Below, one piece after another: positions 31,770 through 42,209 of a DNA stretch of 64,000 bases. Position 1 is the first letter of the stretch, and each line of letters starts with the position of its first letter. Both the position numbers and the translations under genes were made by a program. The stretch covers positions 43,355 through 107,354 of the forward strand of contig NZ_BCVG01000005.1 of the NCBI RefSeq assembly GCF_001591625.1. The letters are read 5' to 3'. The notes under the pieces were generated by a model. That model was not told the DNA's origin, searched no databases, and saw only the letters and a list, made by a program, of their open reading frames with translations. This DNA is from Metabacillus fastidiosus NBRC 101226. Lineage in GTDB: Bacteria > Bacillota > Bacilli > Bacillales > Bacillaceae.

Positions 31770-32900
31770 ATGAGTAGTGAACTGTTAGATGCCTTAACAA
31801 TATTAGAAAAGGAAAAAGGTGTCAGTAAAGAAATTATTATTGAAGCAATCGAAGCTGCTTTAATCTCTGCTTATAAACGTAATTTTAGCCAAGCGCAAAA
31901 TGTCCGTGTGGATTTAAACCGGGAAACGGGAACGATGCGTGTATTCGCAAGAAAAGATGTCGTTGATGAAGTATATGATTCCCGCCTTGAGCTTTCAATT
32001 GAGGAAGCGAAAAGCATTAATCCAAATTATCAAGTAAATGATGTTATTGAAATCGAAGTAACACCAAAAGATTTCGGACGAATTGCCGCACAAACTGCAA
32101 AGCAAGTCGTTACACAACGTGTACGCGAAGCTGAGCGTGGAGTTATCTATAGTGAATTTATTGATCGTGAAGAAGATATTATGACTGGTATCGTACAAAG
32201 AATCGATTCAAAATTCATTTATGTAAGCCTAGGAAAAATTGAAGCACTTCTTCCAGTAAGTGAACAAATGCCGAATGAACAGTATAAACCGCATGATCGT
32301 ATTAAAGTGTTCATTACAAAGGTGGAAAAGACGACAAAGGGTCCGCAAATTTATGTTTCCCGCAGTCATCCAGGCCTTTTAAAACGTTTATTTGAAATAG
32401 AAGTTCCTGAAATTTATGACGGTACGGTTGAAATTAAATCTGTTTCAAGAGAAGCCGGTGACCGCTCGAAAATTTCTGTTCATTCTGATAATGCTGAAGT
32501 AGATCCGGTCGGCTCTTGCGTTGGACCTAAAGGACAGCGTGTTCAAGCGATCGTTAATGAACTGAAGGGTGAAAAAATTGATATCGTTCGCTGGTCGGAA
32601 GACCCAGTTGAATTTGTCGCAAATGCACTTAGCCCATCGAAAGTAATGGAAGTAATCGTCAATGAAGAAGAAAAAGCGACGACGGTTATTGTGCCGGATT
32701 ATCAATTATCACTTGCGATTGGTAAAAGAGGTCAAAATGCGAGACTTGCTGCGAAGTTAACAGGCTGGAAAATCGATATCAAGAGTGAGACAGATGCTAA
32801 AAATGCAGGGATTTTTGAAGCAGCGGAGCCGATGCATTTCGATGAAGATGATATCGATGAACCGCTTCTGAAATTTGATGCAGATGATGTAACTGAGTAA
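31770..32900 (+). CDS. nusA: Transcription termination/antitermination factor NusA
   Basis: NusA binds RNA polymerase and stimulates pausing and intrinsic termination. The 376-residue protein has an N-terminal RNAP-binding domain (about 1-125), an S1 domain (about 133-200, VQRIDSKFIYVSLGKIEALLP) and two KH domains (about 205-345, DPVGSCVGPKGQRV and AIGKRGQNARLAA). It ends with a short acidic tail, as in Firmicutes, without the extra acidic repeats of E. coli NusA. AAGGGGGAAG precedes the ATG. Confidence 0.96.
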   Translation: MSSELLDALTILEKEKGVSKEIIIEAIEAALISAYKRNFSQAQNVRVDLNRETGTMRVFARKDVVDEVYDSRLELSIEEAKSINPNYQVNDVIEIEVTPKDFGRIAAQTAKQVVTQRVREAERGVIYSEFIDREEDIMTGIVQRIDSKFIYVSLGKIEALLPVSEQMPNEQYKPHDRIKVFITKVEKTTKGPQIYVSRSHPGLLKRLFEIEVPEIYDGTVEIKSVSREAGDRSKISVHSDNAEVDPVGSCVGPKGQRVQAIVNELKGEKIDIVRWSEDPVEFVANALSPSKVMEVIVNEEEKATTVIVPDYQLSLAIGKRGQNARLAAKLTGWKIDIKSETDAKNAGIFEAAEPMHFDEDDIDEPLLKFDADDVTE

Positions 32901-32913
32901 GAGGTGAATTCAT

Positions 32914-33186
32914 ATGAATAACCGTAAAGTACCACTGCGCAAATGTGTTGTGACAGGTGAAATGAAGCCGAAAAAAGAGCTCGTTCGCATCGTTCGTACG
33001 AAAGAAGGGGAAGTCTCCATTGATTTAACCGGGAAAAAAAATGGGCGCGGTGCTTATCTTACGTTAGATGAACAATGTATTATTCAGGCGAAAAAGAAAA
33101 ATATTTTAGCTACTCAGCTTAAAGCGAGTCTTGAAGATGAGCTTTATGAGGAACTCATACAGCTGGCCAAGAAGGAGAAACAGTAA
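32914..33186 (+). CDS. rnpM: YlxR family RNA-binding protein (RnpM)
   Basis: A 90-residue basic protein of the YlxR/DUF448 family. The conserved [20 protein letters not shown] and NGRGAYLT segments are present. The B. subtilis protein was recently described as an RNase P modulator (RnpM); older annotations call it nucleic-acid binding. GAGGTGAATT precedes the ATG. It lies between nusA and ylxQ as in most Firmicutes. Confidence 0.9.
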   Translation: MNNRKVPLRKCVVTGEMKPKKELVRIVRTKEGEVSIDLTGKKNGRGAYLTLDEQCIIQAKKKNILATQLKASLEDELYEELIQLAKKEKQ

Positions 33187-33191
33187 TATTG

Positions 33192-33494
33192 ATGAATGAT
33201 CAAAAGTGGATGTCCTTATTAGGTCTGGCAAATCGAGCGCGAAAAATTGTTTCAGGGGAAGAACTTGTTGTAAAAGAAGTAAGGCAGCAAAAAGTCAAAC
33301 TCGTTCTCCTATCTCAAGATGCATCCAATAATACGGCAAAGAAAGTAACTGATAAATGCAAGTCATATCATGTGCCAGTCGTAACGGTTCAAGATCGTTA
33401 TATATTAGGGAAAGCGATCGGAAAAGATGCAAGAGTAGTTGTAGCTGTTACAGATTTAGGCTTTGCGACAAAGCTTAAAACGTTGCTCGATTAA
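33192..33494 (+). CDS. ylxQ: L7Ae family kink-turn RNA-binding protein YlxQ
   Basis: A 100-residue L7Ae/L30e/S12e-family protein with [38 protein letters not shown] and VAVTDLGFA. Family members bind kink-turns in RNA; the exact role of YlxQ is unclear. AAGGAG at 33172-33177 is somewhat far from the ATG at 33192; a TTG directly before it (33189) is the alternative start. Confidence 0.9.
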   Translation: MNDQKWMSLLGLANRARKIVSGEELVVKEVRQQKVKLVLLSQDASNNTAKKVTDKCKSYHVPVVTVQDRYILGKAIGKDARVVVAVTDLGFATKLKTLLD

Positions 33495-33513
33495 TATTCT
33501 TGGAGGTGAACGT

Positions 33514-35694
33514 ATGACAAAAATGCGAGTATATGAATATGCAAAACAACATAATCTTTCAAGCAAAATGATCATATCGGCATTACAAGAAATAAATATT
33601 GACGTAAATAATCATATGTCAACGATTGATAAAGATACGATGATGAAATTGGACGGTAAATTCAATGTAAATAAACAACAAAAAATAGAGAATCCTAATC
33701 AGGAACGGTCAGAACAAAAAGAAAAGCAAAAAGTAGAACAAATTAGACCGAGATCAGGAGAAAAAGAGGTAACTGTGACTAAACAAACGAATAACCAACA
33801 ACCAACAAAGAAAAATGATAAAAAACAACAAGGTGCCAACAGACCAGTTAATAAAAATAACAACAATAATAATAAAAATCGCAAAAATAATAAAGGACCG
33901 GGCGTAAAGCAGGTTCCACAGCAACAGCCGAAAAAAGAATTGCCGAGTAAAATTACTTTTACTGGGAGTTTAACAGTAGGGGAATTAGCGGGTAAATTAG
34001 GGAAAGAACCATCAGAAATTATTAAAAAACTTCTTCTGCTTGGTGTTATGGCGACAATTAATCAGGATCTTGACAAAGATACAATTGAATTAATTGCTTC
34101 AGAATATGGTGTGGAAGTAGAAGAAGAAATTGTGTTTGAAGTAACAGAATTTGAGAAATATGAAGAAGAGGACCGTGAAGAAGATCAACAAATCCGTCCT
34201 GCTGTCGTTACAATTATGGGCCACGTTGACCACGGAAAAACAACTCTTCTAGACTCAATTCGTAATACGAAAGTGACAGCTGGTGAAGCCGGCGGGATTA
34301 CACAGCATATTGGTGCATATCAAATCGTTGCGAATGATAAAAAAATTACGTTCCTTGATACACCTGGACATGCGGCATTTACAACGATGCGTGCCCGTGG
34401 TGCACAAGTAACAGATATTACGATTTTAGTTGTTGCAGCCGATGATGGTGTTATGCCACAAACGGTGGAGGCAATTAACCATGCAAAAGCAGCAGAAGTA
34501 CCAATTATCGTCGCTGTTAATAAAATCGATAAACCGTCAGCAAATCCTGACCGCGTGATGCAGGAACTGACAGAGCATGGTCTTGTTCCTGAAGATTGGG
34601 GCGGTGAAACGATTTTCGTTCCAGTTTCTGCTCTTCAAGGAGAAGGAATCGATGATCTTTTAGAAATGATCTTACTCGTAAGTGAAGTGGAAGAGTTAAA
34701 AGCAAATCCGAAACGCCGTGCAACAGGTACTGTTATCGAAGCACAGCTTGATAAAGGACGCGGTTCTGTCGCAACATTATTAGTGCAGAACGGAACACTT
34801 CGTGTCGGTGATCCGATTGTTGTAGGTCATGCTTATGGACGTGTTCGTGCGATGGTAAATGATCTTGGCCGCCGTGTGAAAGAAGCAGGACCATCAACAC
34901 CGGTTGAAATAACTGGATTAAGTGATGTTCCACAGGCTGGGGACCAGTTCATGGTATTCGGTGATGAAAAACAGGCACGCCAAGTTGGGGAAGCGAGAGC
35001 ACAAAAGCAAATTGATGAGCAAAGAAGCAGTGGCTCAAAATTAAGCTTAGATGATTTATTTGAGCAAATTAAACAAGGTGAAATTAAAGATATTAATCTT
35101 ATTGTAAAAGCAGATGTACAAGGTACTGTTGAGGCATTGTCAGCATCCCTTCAAAAGATTGAAGTTGAAGGTGTACGAGTAAAAATTATTCACTCTGGAG
35201 TAGGTGCGATCACAGAGTACGATATTATGCTTGCGGCAGCATCAAACGCAATCGTTATCGGATTTAATGTTCGTCCTGATAACAATGCAAGAAGTGCGGC
35301 AGATGCAGAAAAAATTGATATTCGCTTACACCGTATCATCTATAAAGCAATTGAAGAAATCGAAGCGGCAATGAAAGGTATGCTTGATCCTGAATATGAA
35401 GAAAAAGTAATCGGTCAAGCAGAAGTCCGTCAAACGTATAAAGTATCGAAAATCGGTACAATTGCCGGAAGTTATGTAACAGAAGGTAAAATAACACGTG
35501 ACAGCGGCGTCCGCCTTATCCGTGACGGCATCGTTATTTTTGAAGGTGAAATTGATGCATTAAGACGATTCAAAGACGATGTAAAAGAAGTAGCAAGAAA
35601 CTATGAATGCGGAATTACAATTAAAAACTTTAATGATATTAAAGAAGGCGATGTTATCGAGGCATTCATCATGCAGGAAATTGAACGCAAATGA
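33514..35694 (+). CDS. infB: Translation initiation factor IF-2
   Basis: A 726-residue GTPase that delivers initiator tRNA. The N-terminal IF2_N domain ([20 protein letters not shown]) is followed by a low-complexity Asn/Gln/Lys-rich linker (about residues 50-140). The second IF2_N motif and the G domain follow, with [29 protein letters not shown] and [10 protein letters not shown], then domains II, III and IV. The ATG at 33514 follows GGAGGTGAAC; an upstream in-frame start would run through the end of ylxQ. The stop overlaps ylxP by 4 bases. Confidence 0.96.
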   Translation: MTKMRVYEYAKQHNLSSKMIISALQEINIDVNNHMSTIDKDTMMKLDGKFNVNKQQKIENPNQERSEQKEKQKVEQIRPRSGEKEVTVTKQTNNQQPTKKNDKKQQGANRPVNKNNNNNNKNRKNNKGPGVKQVPQQQPKKELPSKITFTGSLTVGELAGKLGKEPSEIIKKLLLLGVMATINQDLDKDTIELIASEYGVEVEEEIVFEVTEFEKYEEEDREEDQQIRPAVVTIMGHVDHGKTTLLDSIRNTKVTAGEAGGITQHIGAYQIVANDKKITFLDTPGHAAFTTMRARGAQVTDITILVVAADDGVMPQTVEAINHAKAAEVPIIVAVNKIDKPSANPDRVMQELTEHGLVPEDWGGETIFVPVSALQGEGIDDLLEMILLVSEVEELKANPKRRATGTVIEAQLDKGRGSVATLLVQNGTLRVGDPIVVGHAYGRVRAMVNDLGRRVKEAGPSTPVEITGLSDVPQAGDQFMVFGDEKQARQVGEARAQKQIDEQRSSGSKLSLDDLFEQIKQGEIKDINLIVKADVQGTVEALSASLQKIEVEGVRVKIIHSGVGAITEYDIMLAAASNAIVIGFNVRPDNNARSAADAEKIDIRLHRIIYKAIEEIEAAMKGMLDPEYEEKVIGQAEVRQTYKVSKIGTIAGSYVTEGKITRDSGVRLIRDGIVIFEGEIDALRRFKDDVKEVARNYECGITIKNFNDIKEGDVIEAFIMQEIERK

Positions 35695-35969
35695 TCGGCT
35701 CTGTAGACTGTGAATATATAATCTATGACGCGGGGTCGCTAAAAGAGAAAAGAGCAGTCTTACAAAGGATTATGACGCGTGCAAAACAAAAGTACAATAT
35801 TTCAATTTCAGAAATCGGCTTTCAAGATACATGGCAGCGGACAAAAATCGGTATCGTTGCCATTACCTCTTCGAAAATGGCAACAGAAAGAGAGTTAAAT
35901 AATGTTTTAAAATTTATTGACTCTTTTCCTGAAATTGAGCGGACACAGTCTGTGTTCGAGTGGTTTTGA
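35691..35969 (+). CDS. ylxP: YlxP family protein (DUF503)
   Basis: A 92-residue protein with the DUF503 features [20 protein letters not shown] and [12 protein letters not shown]. It starts within the infB stop (ATGA overlap), so translation is coupled. The position between infB and rbfA is conserved and a role in ribosome assembly or RNA metabolism is usual speculation; no function can be read from the sequence. Confidence 0.88.
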   Translation: MIGSVDCEYIIYDAGSLKEKRAVLQRIMTRAKQKYNISISEIGFQDTWQRTKIGIVAITSSKMATERELNNVLKFIDSFPEIERTQSVFEWF

Positions 35970-35985
35970 AAAATGAGGTGATAGT

Positions 35986-36342
35986 ATGAGTTTAAGGTCC
36001 AACCGTGTCGGCGAGCAAATGAAGAAAGAATTAAGTGAAATTATCGGCCGTAAAATAAAAGATCCGCGTATCGGTTTTGTAACAGTAACAGATGTAGAGG
36101 TATCTGGTGACTTACAGATCGCAAAAGTGTATATTTCTGTTTTAGGCAATGAAGAGCAGAGAGAGAATACATTAAAAGGTCTTTCAAAAGCAAAAGGGTT
36201 TATCCGTTCAGAAATCGGCAAACGGATCCGTTTAAGAAAAACTCCTGAAATACAGTTCGAATTTGATGAATCGATTGATTACGGCAATCGAATTGAAACA
36301 TTAATAAATGAACTAAATGTTCAGGACCGTCACGAAGATTAA
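35986..36342 (+). CDS. rbfA: 30S ribosome-binding factor RbfA
   Basis: A 118-residue KH-fold protein that binds 16S rRNA helix 1 during 30S maturation and cold adaptation. Typical segments: [47 protein letters not shown] and [29 protein letters not shown] precedes the ATG. A strong terminator follows directly. Confidence 0.95.
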   Translation: MSLRSNRVGEQMKKELSEIIGRKIKDPRIGFVTVTDVEVSGDLQIAKVYISVLGNEEQRENTLKGLSKAKGFIRSEIGKRIRLRKTPEIQFEFDESIDYGNRIETLINELNVQDRHED

Positions 36343-36344
36343 AG

Positions 36345-36374
36345 AAAAGGATAGACATTTGTCTATCCTTTTTT
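36345..36374 (+). terminator. Rho-independent terminator between rbfA and truB
   Basis: A perfect 12-bp stem, AAAAGGATAGAC (36345-36356) with GTCTATCCTTTT (36361-36372), has a 4-base loop and ends in T. It closes the nusA-infB operon; only about 20 bases separate it from the truB start, so truB must be reached by read-through or from an internal promoter. Confidence 0.9.
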
Positions 36375-36394
36375 AAGGAATAAGCGAAGGAGAA

Positions 36395-37324
36395 ATGTCT
36401 GTGGAAGGTGTTTTATTATTACATAAGCCAATCGGCATGACTTCACATGATTGTGTTGCAAAGATGAGAAAGCTGGCAAGAACGAAAAAGATTGGGCATA
36501 CAGGAACGCTTGATCCTGATGTATCAGGAGTATTGCCCCTTTGTATTGGCAGGGCAACGAAGATTGTGGAATATTTAACAGCGGAATCAAAGACATATGA
36601 AGCGGAAGTAACGCTTGGTTTTTCAACAACGACAGAAGATGCTTCTGGTGAAATTGTCTCTGAAAAAGCTGTGGACCGCGAGATACTTGCTGAGGAAGTG
36701 TTAAACGTTTTTTCAAACATGACAGGAGAAAGAGAGCAAACTCCTCCGATGTACTCCGCAATTAAAATAAATGGGAAAAAATTATACGAATACGCTCGTG
36801 CCGGTATTGAAATAGAAAGACCGACTAGGAAAATTACAATTCACGAGCTCATACTGTTAAGCGGGATTAATCAGGATGATAAAACAGTAAAATTTCGTTT
36901 TCGTGTCACGTGCTCGAAAGGCACGTATGTTCGGACATTAGCTGTTATGATTGGCGAACAGCTGGGATTTCCTGCACATATGTCCCATTTAATACGGACA
37001 AAATCAGGAGACTTCAGTTTGGAACAGTGTTTAACATTTTCAGAAGTAGAGCAGCTGGTGGAAGATGATCGTTTAGCAGAGTCACTTATTTCCATAGGAG
37101 AGGCATTGAAATATTTGCCGAAATGTATTATCCATGATAATCTAGCAGAGAAAGTGAAGAATGGTGCTGTGCTTCCATTACCAGAACAGTTTGTACATCT
37201 GCATTCGGGCGAACCGCTCATCATTTATGATGAAAATGATACATGCCTGGCGATTTATACAAAACATCCGGAGAAAATGCACTTAATGAAGCCGATAAAA
37301 GTCATTAAAAATGACTTTGTCTAA
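36395..37324 (+). CDS. truB: tRNA pseudouridine-55 synthase
   Basis: TruB makes pseudouridine 55 in the T-loop of tRNAs. The 309-residue protein has HKPIGMTSHDCV, catalytic Asp40 in GHTGTLDPDVSGVL, YEAEVTLGF, PPMYSAIKINGKKLYEYAR and a C-terminal PUA-like domain. GAAGGAGA precedes the ATG at 36395; a GTG two codons later is possible. Confidence 0.95.
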   Translation: MSVEGVLLLHKPIGMTSHDCVAKMRKLARTKKIGHTGTLDPDVSGVLPLCIGRATKIVEYLTAESKTYEAEVTLGFSTTTEDASGEIVSEKAVDREILAEEVLNVFSNMTGEREQTPPMYSAIKINGKKLYEYARAGIEIERPTRKITIHELILLSGINQDDKTVKFRFRVTCSKGTYVRTLAVMIGEQLGFPAHMSHLIRTKSGDFSLEQCLTFSEVEQLVEDDRLAESLISIGEALKYLPKCIIHDNLAEKVKNGAVLPLPEQFVHLHSGEPLIIYDENDTCLAIYTKHPEKMHLMKPIKVIKNDFV

Positions 37325-37360
37325 ATACATGTTCTAAAGAAGAAAAAGGTGAAGTTACCC

Positions 37361-38311
37361 GTGAAAATAATTACACTTTCATATCCCCATCCATATGAAA
37401 CATCCGATTTTGAAAGAATGGTATTAGCGTTAGGCTATTTTGATGGTCTTCATAAAGGACATCAAATGGTTATTAACAAGGCAAAGGAAATTGCAGCGGA
37501 AAAAGGATTAAAAAGTGCTGTTATGACTTTTGATCCCCATCCATCTGTTATTTTGAAAAAAGCCGATCAGCAGGCAGCTGCTATTATTACGTTGGATGAA
37601 AAGATCCGTCTCTTAGAAGAAATGGATATTGACGTATTAATTATTGTGAAGTTTACAGAACAGTTTGCAGCTTTAAGACCGCAGGAATTTGTTGATGAGT
37701 TTATTATCGGACTGAATGTAGAGCATGTCGTTGCAGGCTTCGATTTTACATATGGGCATATGGGCAAAGGAACGATGGAAACACTTCCTTTTCACTCGCG
37801 CAATGAATTTCTGCAGACGACGGTTGAAAAACAGACGGACCATGACCGTAAAATTAGCTCCACATTAATTAGAGAAGTATTAAGAAGCGGGGATGTGTCC
37901 TACGCAATGTGCTTGCTTGGAAGACCGCATTATGTAAAAGGCACTGTCATTCATGGAGATAAAAGAGGAAGAACAATCGGTTTTCCAACAGCAAATGTAG
38001 ATGTCGATGAATCATATATTGTACCGCCGACAGGTGTGTATGCTGTTAAGATTGTGATTGATGGAACAGAGTATGAGGCTGTATGCAATATTGGATATAA
38101 GCCGACATTTAAGGAAGAAAGAGCAGTAAAACCAAGTATTGAAGTTCATATTTTTCAATTTGATTATGAAATTTATGGAAAAGAAGTCATTATTTCCTGG
38201 TATAAGCGAATAAGAAGTGAACAAAAGTTCCATAATGTAGAAGAGCTTATTTCACAAATTGGAAAAGATAAAGATGCAGCAGAGCAATACTTTATCGAAA
38301 ATAATAAATAA
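37361..38311 (+). CDS. ribF: Bifunctional riboflavin kinase / FAD synthetase
   Basis: A 316-residue enzyme (RibC in B. subtilis) converting riboflavin to FMN and FAD. The N-terminal nucleotidyltransferase domain has ALGYFDGLHKGHQMVI and SSTLIREVLRSGDV; the C-terminal flavokinase domain has GDKRGRTIGFPTANV and PPTGVYAV. The GTG at 37361 was chosen because AAAGGTGA (37346-37352) precedes it and it gives the family length; a GTG at 37349 lies inside that motif. No FMN riboswitch is present. Confidence 0.94.
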   Translation: MKIITLSYPHPYETSDFERMVLALGYFDGLHKGHQMVINKAKEIAAEKGLKSAVMTFDPHPSVILKKADQQAAAIITLDEKIRLLEEMDIDVLIIVKFTEQFAALRPQEFVDEFIIGLNVEHVVAGFDFTYGHMGKGTMETLPFHSRNEFLQTTVEKQTDHDRKISSTLIREVLRSGDVSYAMCLLGRPHYVKGTVIHGDKRGRTIGFPTANVDVDESYIVPPTGVYAVKIVIDGTEYEAVCNIGYKPTFKEERAVKPSIEVHIFQFDYEIYGKEVIISWYKRIRSEQKFHNVEELISQIGKDKDAAEQYFIENNK

Positions 38312-38317
38312 AAAATC

Positions 38318-38346
38318 TTGCTTTTTTCATGTAAAAATAGTATTCT
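38318..38346 (+). promoter_or_regulatory. Sigma-A-like promoter of rpsO
   Basis: TTGCTT (38318-38323) and TATTCT (38341-38346) are 17 bases apart, immediately after the ribF stop. Confidence 0.6.
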
Positions 38347-38352
38347 AATTGT

Positions 38353-38436
38353 TGTAACTAAAAACCATTGCTTGGCTTTGCGATTCACCAACGCTTGCTC
38401 GGTAATTGGGGCTTTTAACATAAGGAGGTGAATAGG
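38353..38436 (+). promoter_or_regulatory. rpsO leader, possible S15 autoregulatory element
   Basis: About 85 bases between the promoter and rpsO include complementary short segments around TTGGCTTTGCG, CACCAACGCTTGC and GGTAATTGGGGC. S15 represses its own translation through leader RNA in related Bacillaceae (Geobacillus stearothermophilus). The fold here was not established; this is a proposal from position only. Confidence 0.3.
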
Positions 38437-38706
38437 ATGGCTATCACACAAGAACGTAAAAATGAAATTATCGCGGACTTCAGAACACATGATTCTGATA
38501 CTGGTTCTCCAGAAGTTCAAATTGCTGTCCTTACTGAGGAAATCAATACATTAAACGAACACTTACGCGTTCACAAAAAAGATCATCATTCACGTCGAGG
38601 TCTTTTAAAAATGGTAGGTAAGCGTCGTAACTTATTAACTTACTTACGTAATAAAGACGTAACTCGTTATCGTGAGTTAATCAACAGACTTGGTTTACGT
38701 CGTTAA
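38437..38706 (+). CDS. rpsO: 30S ribosomal protein S15
   Basis: An 89-residue protein with the S15 signature: [30 protein letters not shown] and [18 protein letters not shown] lies before the ATG at 38437; an in-frame GTG nine bases upstream is in that motif. It is followed by a terminator, so it is largely a single-gene unit. Confidence 0.97.
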   Translation: MAITQERKNEIIADFRTHDSDTGSPEVQIAVLTEEINTLNEHLRVHKKDHHSRRGLLKMVGKRRNLLTYLRNKDVTRYRELINRLGLRR

Positions 38707-38710
38707 TTAG

Positions 38711-38736
38711 AAAAGCGGGATAATTCCCGCTTTTTT
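38711..38736 (+). terminator. Rho-independent terminator after rpsO
   Basis: AAAAGCGGGA pairs with TCCCGCTTTT around a short TAAT loop and ends in six T. Confidence 0.9.
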
Positions 38737-38782
38737 ATCGTATTAAAAAGAGAACTTATTAGAAAAAATAGATCATTTTTTC

Positions 38783-38811
38783 TTTACATAGGGTAACAAC
38801 ATTGATATGTT
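38783..38811 (+). promoter_or_regulatory. Sigma-A-like promoter of pnp
   Basis: TTTACA (38783-38788) and TATGTT (38806-38811) lie 17 bases apart, about 75 bases before pnp. Confidence 0.5.
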
Positions 38812-38885
38812 GAAATTAATTGGTTCATACTATTTACATAGAAGTAAATTTTATCATTGTGTTTTGAGAGGAGTTTTTAATTTTT

Positions 38886-41003
38886 ATGGAACAAGGCAAA
38901 CAAATTTTCTCCATGGACTGGGCTGGCCGTAAGCTTTCTGTTGAAATTGGTCAACTTGCAAAGCAAGCAAACGGTGCAGTAATGGTTCGTTACGGAGATA
39001 CTGCAGTATTAAGTACAGCAACAGCTTCAAAGGAGCCAAAGCCTTTAGACTTTTTCCCGCTCACTGTTAACTATGAAGAGCGTTTATATGCTGTTGGTAA
39101 AATCCCTGGTGGTTTTATTAAAAGAGAAGGCCGTCCAAGTGAGAAAGCAATCTTAGCAAGCCGTCTAATTGACAGACCGATTCGTCCGCTATTTGCTGAC
39201 GGTTTCAGAAATGAAGTTCAAGTTATCAGTATCGTCATGAGTGTGGATCAGAACTGTTCATCAGAAATGGCCGCAATGTTCGGTTCATCACTTGCACTTA
39301 CTGTTTCTGATATTCCATTTGAAGGACCGATCGCAGGTGTAATCGTCGGAAGAATTAATAATGAATATGTTATTAACCCGACTGTGGAAGAATTAGAAAA
39401 AAGTGATATTCATTTAACGGTAGCTGGTACAAAAGATGCAATTAACATGGTTGAAGCTGGTGCAGATGAAGTACCGGAAGAAACGATGCTTGAAGCGATT
39501 ATGTATGGGCATGAAGCGATTAAGGAATTAATTGCGTTCCAAGAGGAAATCGCAGGAAAAGTTGGAAAAGAAAAACTGAGTATCGAATTATACGAGCTTG
39601 ATAAAGAGCTGGAACAAGAGATCCGCAATACAGCTGAAAAAGATTTACTGGCTGCAATTCAAGTGCAAGAAAAGCATGCAAGAGAAGCTGCGATTAATGA
39701 AGTGAAGCAGGCTGTCGTTGCGAAATATGAAGAAGCAGAAGCTGCTGAAGAAGTAATGAAGCAAGTAAAACAAATTTTATCAAAACTCGTAAAAGAGGAA
39801 GTTCGCCGCCTTATTACAGAAGAAAAAGTTCGACCTGATGGCCGTAAGCCTGAGGAAATCCGTCCTTTATCATCTGAAGTAGGACTTCTTGCACGTACAC
39901 ACGGTTCTGGTTTATTCACACGTGGACAAACCCAGGCACTCAGCATTTGTACACTTGGTGCATTAGGTGATGTGCAGATTTTAGATGGACTTGGCATTGA
40001 AGAATCAAAACGTTTCATGCATCATTATAATTTCCCGTCATTCAGTGTCGGTGAAACAGGACCAATGCGCGGACCTGGCCGCCGTGAAATCGGTCATGGT
40101 GCATTAGGTGAGAGAGCGCTTGAGCCGGTTATTCCATCTGAGAAAGATTTCCCGTACACAGTTCGTCTAGTATCTGAAGTTCTGGAATCAAATGGTTCTA
40201 CATCACAGGCAAGTATTTGTGCAAGTACACTTGCGATGATGGATGCTGGGGTACCGATTAAAGCACCGGTTGCAGGTATTGCAATGGGTCTTGTAAAAAC
40301 TGGGGAACATTACACAGTGCTTACAGACATTCAGGGAATGGAAGACCATTTAGGTGATATGGACTTTAAAGTAGCTGGTACAGAAAAAGGTGTAACAGCT
40401 CTGCAAATGGATATTAAAATTGAAGGACTATCACGCCAGATTTTAGAAGAAGCATTACAGCAGGCAAAAGCCGGCCGGATGGAAATTTTACAATCAATGC
40501 TTCAAACAATCAGCGAGTCAAGAACAGAGTTATCTAGATACGCTCCAAAGATCTTAACAATGACGATCAATCCGGATAAAATCAGGGACGTTATTGGACC
40601 GAGCGGAAAACAGATTAATAAAATTATCGAGGAAACAGGCGTTAAAATCGATATTGAACAAGATGGTACAGTGTTCATCTCCTCTGTTGACCAAGCAATG
40701 AACGAAAAAGCGAAGAAAATTATTGAAGATCTAGTTCGTGAAGTTGTCGTTGGCCAAATGTATTTAGGTAAAGTAAAACGAATTGAAAAATTCGGATGCT
40801 TCGTTGAAATATTTACTGGAAAAGACGGACTTGTGCATATTTCTGAACTTGCTGAGGAACGTGTCGGCAAAGTGGAAGATGTCGTTGCAATCGGTGATGA
40901 AATTCTTGTAAAAGTAACAGAAATCGATAAGCAGGGCCGTGTTAATCTTTCCAGAAAAGCTGTTCTTAAAGAGCAGAAAGAAAAAGAAGAACAAAATTCA
41001 TAA
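38886..41003 (+). CDS. pnp: Polynucleotide phosphorylase
   Basis: A 3'-5' phosphorolytic exoribonuclease of 705 residues. Two RNase PH domains (about 10-230 and 310-545; the second contains [16 protein letters not shown] and [20 protein letters not shown]) flank an alpha-helical domain. KH ([19 protein letters not shown], about 555) and S1 ([18 protein letters not shown], about 620) domains follow. AGAGGAG precedes the ATG. It acts in mRNA decay and DNA repair in Bacillus. rpsO-pnp order is widely conserved. Confidence 0.97.
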   Translation: MEQGKQIFSMDWAGRKLSVEIGQLAKQANGAVMVRYGDTAVLSTATASKEPKPLDFFPLTVNYEERLYAVGKIPGGFIKREGRPSEKAILASRLIDRPIRPLFADGFRNEVQVISIVMSVDQNCSSEMAAMFGSSLALTVSDIPFEGPIAGVIVGRINNEYVINPTVEELEKSDIHLTVAGTKDAINMVEAGADEVPEETMLEAIMYGHEAIKELIAFQEEIAGKVGKEKLSIELYELDKELEQEIRNTAEKDLLAAIQVQEKHAREAAINEVKQAVVAKYEEAEAAEEVMKQVKQILSKLVKEEVRRLITEEKVRPDGRKPEEIRPLSSEVGLLARTHGSGLFTRGQTQALSICTLGALGDVQILDGLGIEESKRFMHHYNFPSFSVGETGPMRGPGRREIGHGALGERALEPVIPSEKDFPYTVRLVSEVLESNGSTSQASICASTLAMMDAGVPIKAPVAGIAMGLVKTGEHYTVLTDIQGMEDHLGDMDFKVAGTEKGVTALQMDIKIEGLSRQILEEALQQAKAGRMEILQSMLQTISESRTELSRYAPKILTMTINPDKIRDVIGPSGKQINKIIEETGVKIDIEQDGTVFISSVDQAMNEKAKKIIEDLVREVVVGQMYLGKVKRIEKFGCFVEIFTGKDGLVHISELAEERVGKVEDVVAIGDEILVKVTEIDKQGRVNLSRKAVLKEQKEKEEQNS

Positions 41004-41066
41004 TAAATCTATGATAAAGCAGCTTCTATGTGTTAAAGCGTAATTCGTATTATTATTAGATGAAAC

Positions 41067-41094
41067 GGAGCTAGGGGAAACCCAGCTTCTTTTA
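41067..41094 (+). terminator. Probable terminator after pnp
   Basis: GGAGCT-A-GGG pairs with CCC-AGCTTC across a GAAA loop with one bulged A, followed by TTTTATT. The stem is imperfect but the tail fits an intrinsic terminator. Confidence 0.65.
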
Positions 41095-41181
41095 TTAACT
41101 TAACTACATGAATAACTTTATATCAAAGTTCTACCTTGTCCCTTTCCTACATATTTTTTACTAAAAAGGGGGAAGGATAGA

Positions 41182-42165
41182 ATGAAGCGGAAAGTTATTC
41201 AAATTACCGGTTTTATTATTATGCTGTCACTTAGCATCGGATTCTTTCAAAATCCGTATACTAATTCATATGTAGATGATATGAAGCAAACGAGCGTGAT
41301 GGTCGCAAATTATCAAAATGATTTATATCAAGAAATTATTGATAAAAAAATAGAACATGAAATTGCTGCCCAAGATGCTCAAATACATAAAATTTGGAAA
41401 GCGATACCCGGATATAATGGAATTGAGGTAGATGTCGATAAATCATATGAAAAGATGAAGAAAAAAGGGATTTTTAATGAAAATCTTCTTATCTACCGGC
41501 AAATAAAGCCGAAAGTTCATCTATCTGATTTACCGCCTGAACCAATTTACCGAGGTCATCCTGATAAGCCGATGGTTTCATTTGCCATTAATGTCGCCTG
41601 GGGAAATGAATATATTCCAAATATGCTTACAACTTTAAACAAGCATCATGTGAAAGCAACTTTCTTTCTTGAAGGCAGATGGGCGAAGGAAAACCCTGAG
41701 ATGGCAAAAATGATCGTCGATGCGGGTCATGAAATTGGTAATCATTCGTACAGACATCCTGATATGAGTAAAATTACATCAGCAAGTATCAGGGAAGAGC
41801 TTGCAAAAACCAATGATGTCATTAAGGCAACGACAGAGCAGAAAGTTACTCTATTTGCTCCGCCAAGCGGGAGTTTCCGTAAAGAGGTCGTTGATATTGC
41901 AGCGGAAATGGATATGAAAACGATTTTATGGACAGTTGATACAGTAGACTGGCAAAAGCCTCAGCCGCATGTACTCATTGAACGGGTCGTTAGTAAGGTC
42001 CATAACGGGGCAATTGTTTTAATGCATCCGACTGATCCGACTGATAAATCTTTAGAAAAATTGATTTTATTAATAAAAGAAAAAGGTTATTCTTTTGGTT
42101 CAGTATCCATGCTTTTAGATGAGGAAAGACTGAATATAAATCTTAGAAAAGAGTCAAAAGAATGA
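41182..42165 (+). CDS. ylxY: Polysaccharide deacetylase family protein YlxY
   Basis: A 327-residue secreted or membrane-anchored protein: an N-terminal hydrophobic segment (about residues 3-22) then a NodB-type carbohydrate esterase 4 domain (about 125-310). Motif 2 is intact (HEIGNHSYRHPDM) and motif 3 reads FAPPSGSFR. Motif 1, which should hold the catalytic base and a metal-binding Asp, reads SFAINVAWGNE, with Asn in place of the Asp seen in active PdaB-type enzymes. It is therefore doubtful as an active deacetylase. The gene stands between pnp and mlpA, as in B. subtilis. GGGGGAAGG precedes the ATG. Confidence 0.88.
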   Translation: MKRKVIQITGFIIMLSLSIGFFQNPYTNSYVDDMKQTSVMVANYQNDLYQEIIDKKIEHEIAAQDAQIHKIWKAIPGYNGIEVDVDKSYEKMKKKGIFNENLLIYRQIKPKVHLSDLPPEPIYRGHPDKPMVSFAINVAWGNEYIPNMLTTLNKHHVKATFFLEGRWAKENPEMAKMIVDAGHEIGNHSYRHPDMSKITSASIREELAKTNDVIKATTEQKVTLFAPPSGSFRKEVVDIAAEMDMKTILWTVDTVDWQKPQPHVLIERVVSKVHNGAIVLMHPTDPTDKSLEKLILLIKEKGYSFGSVSMLLDEERLNINLRKESKE

Positions 42166-42209
42166 ATTATTATCATTTGAAGGCTGCTTGACAACTAGGA
42201 GGAAATAGT

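Noticed and set aside
37325..37360. FMN riboswitch before ribF
   Set aside because: The intergenic space is far too short for that element.
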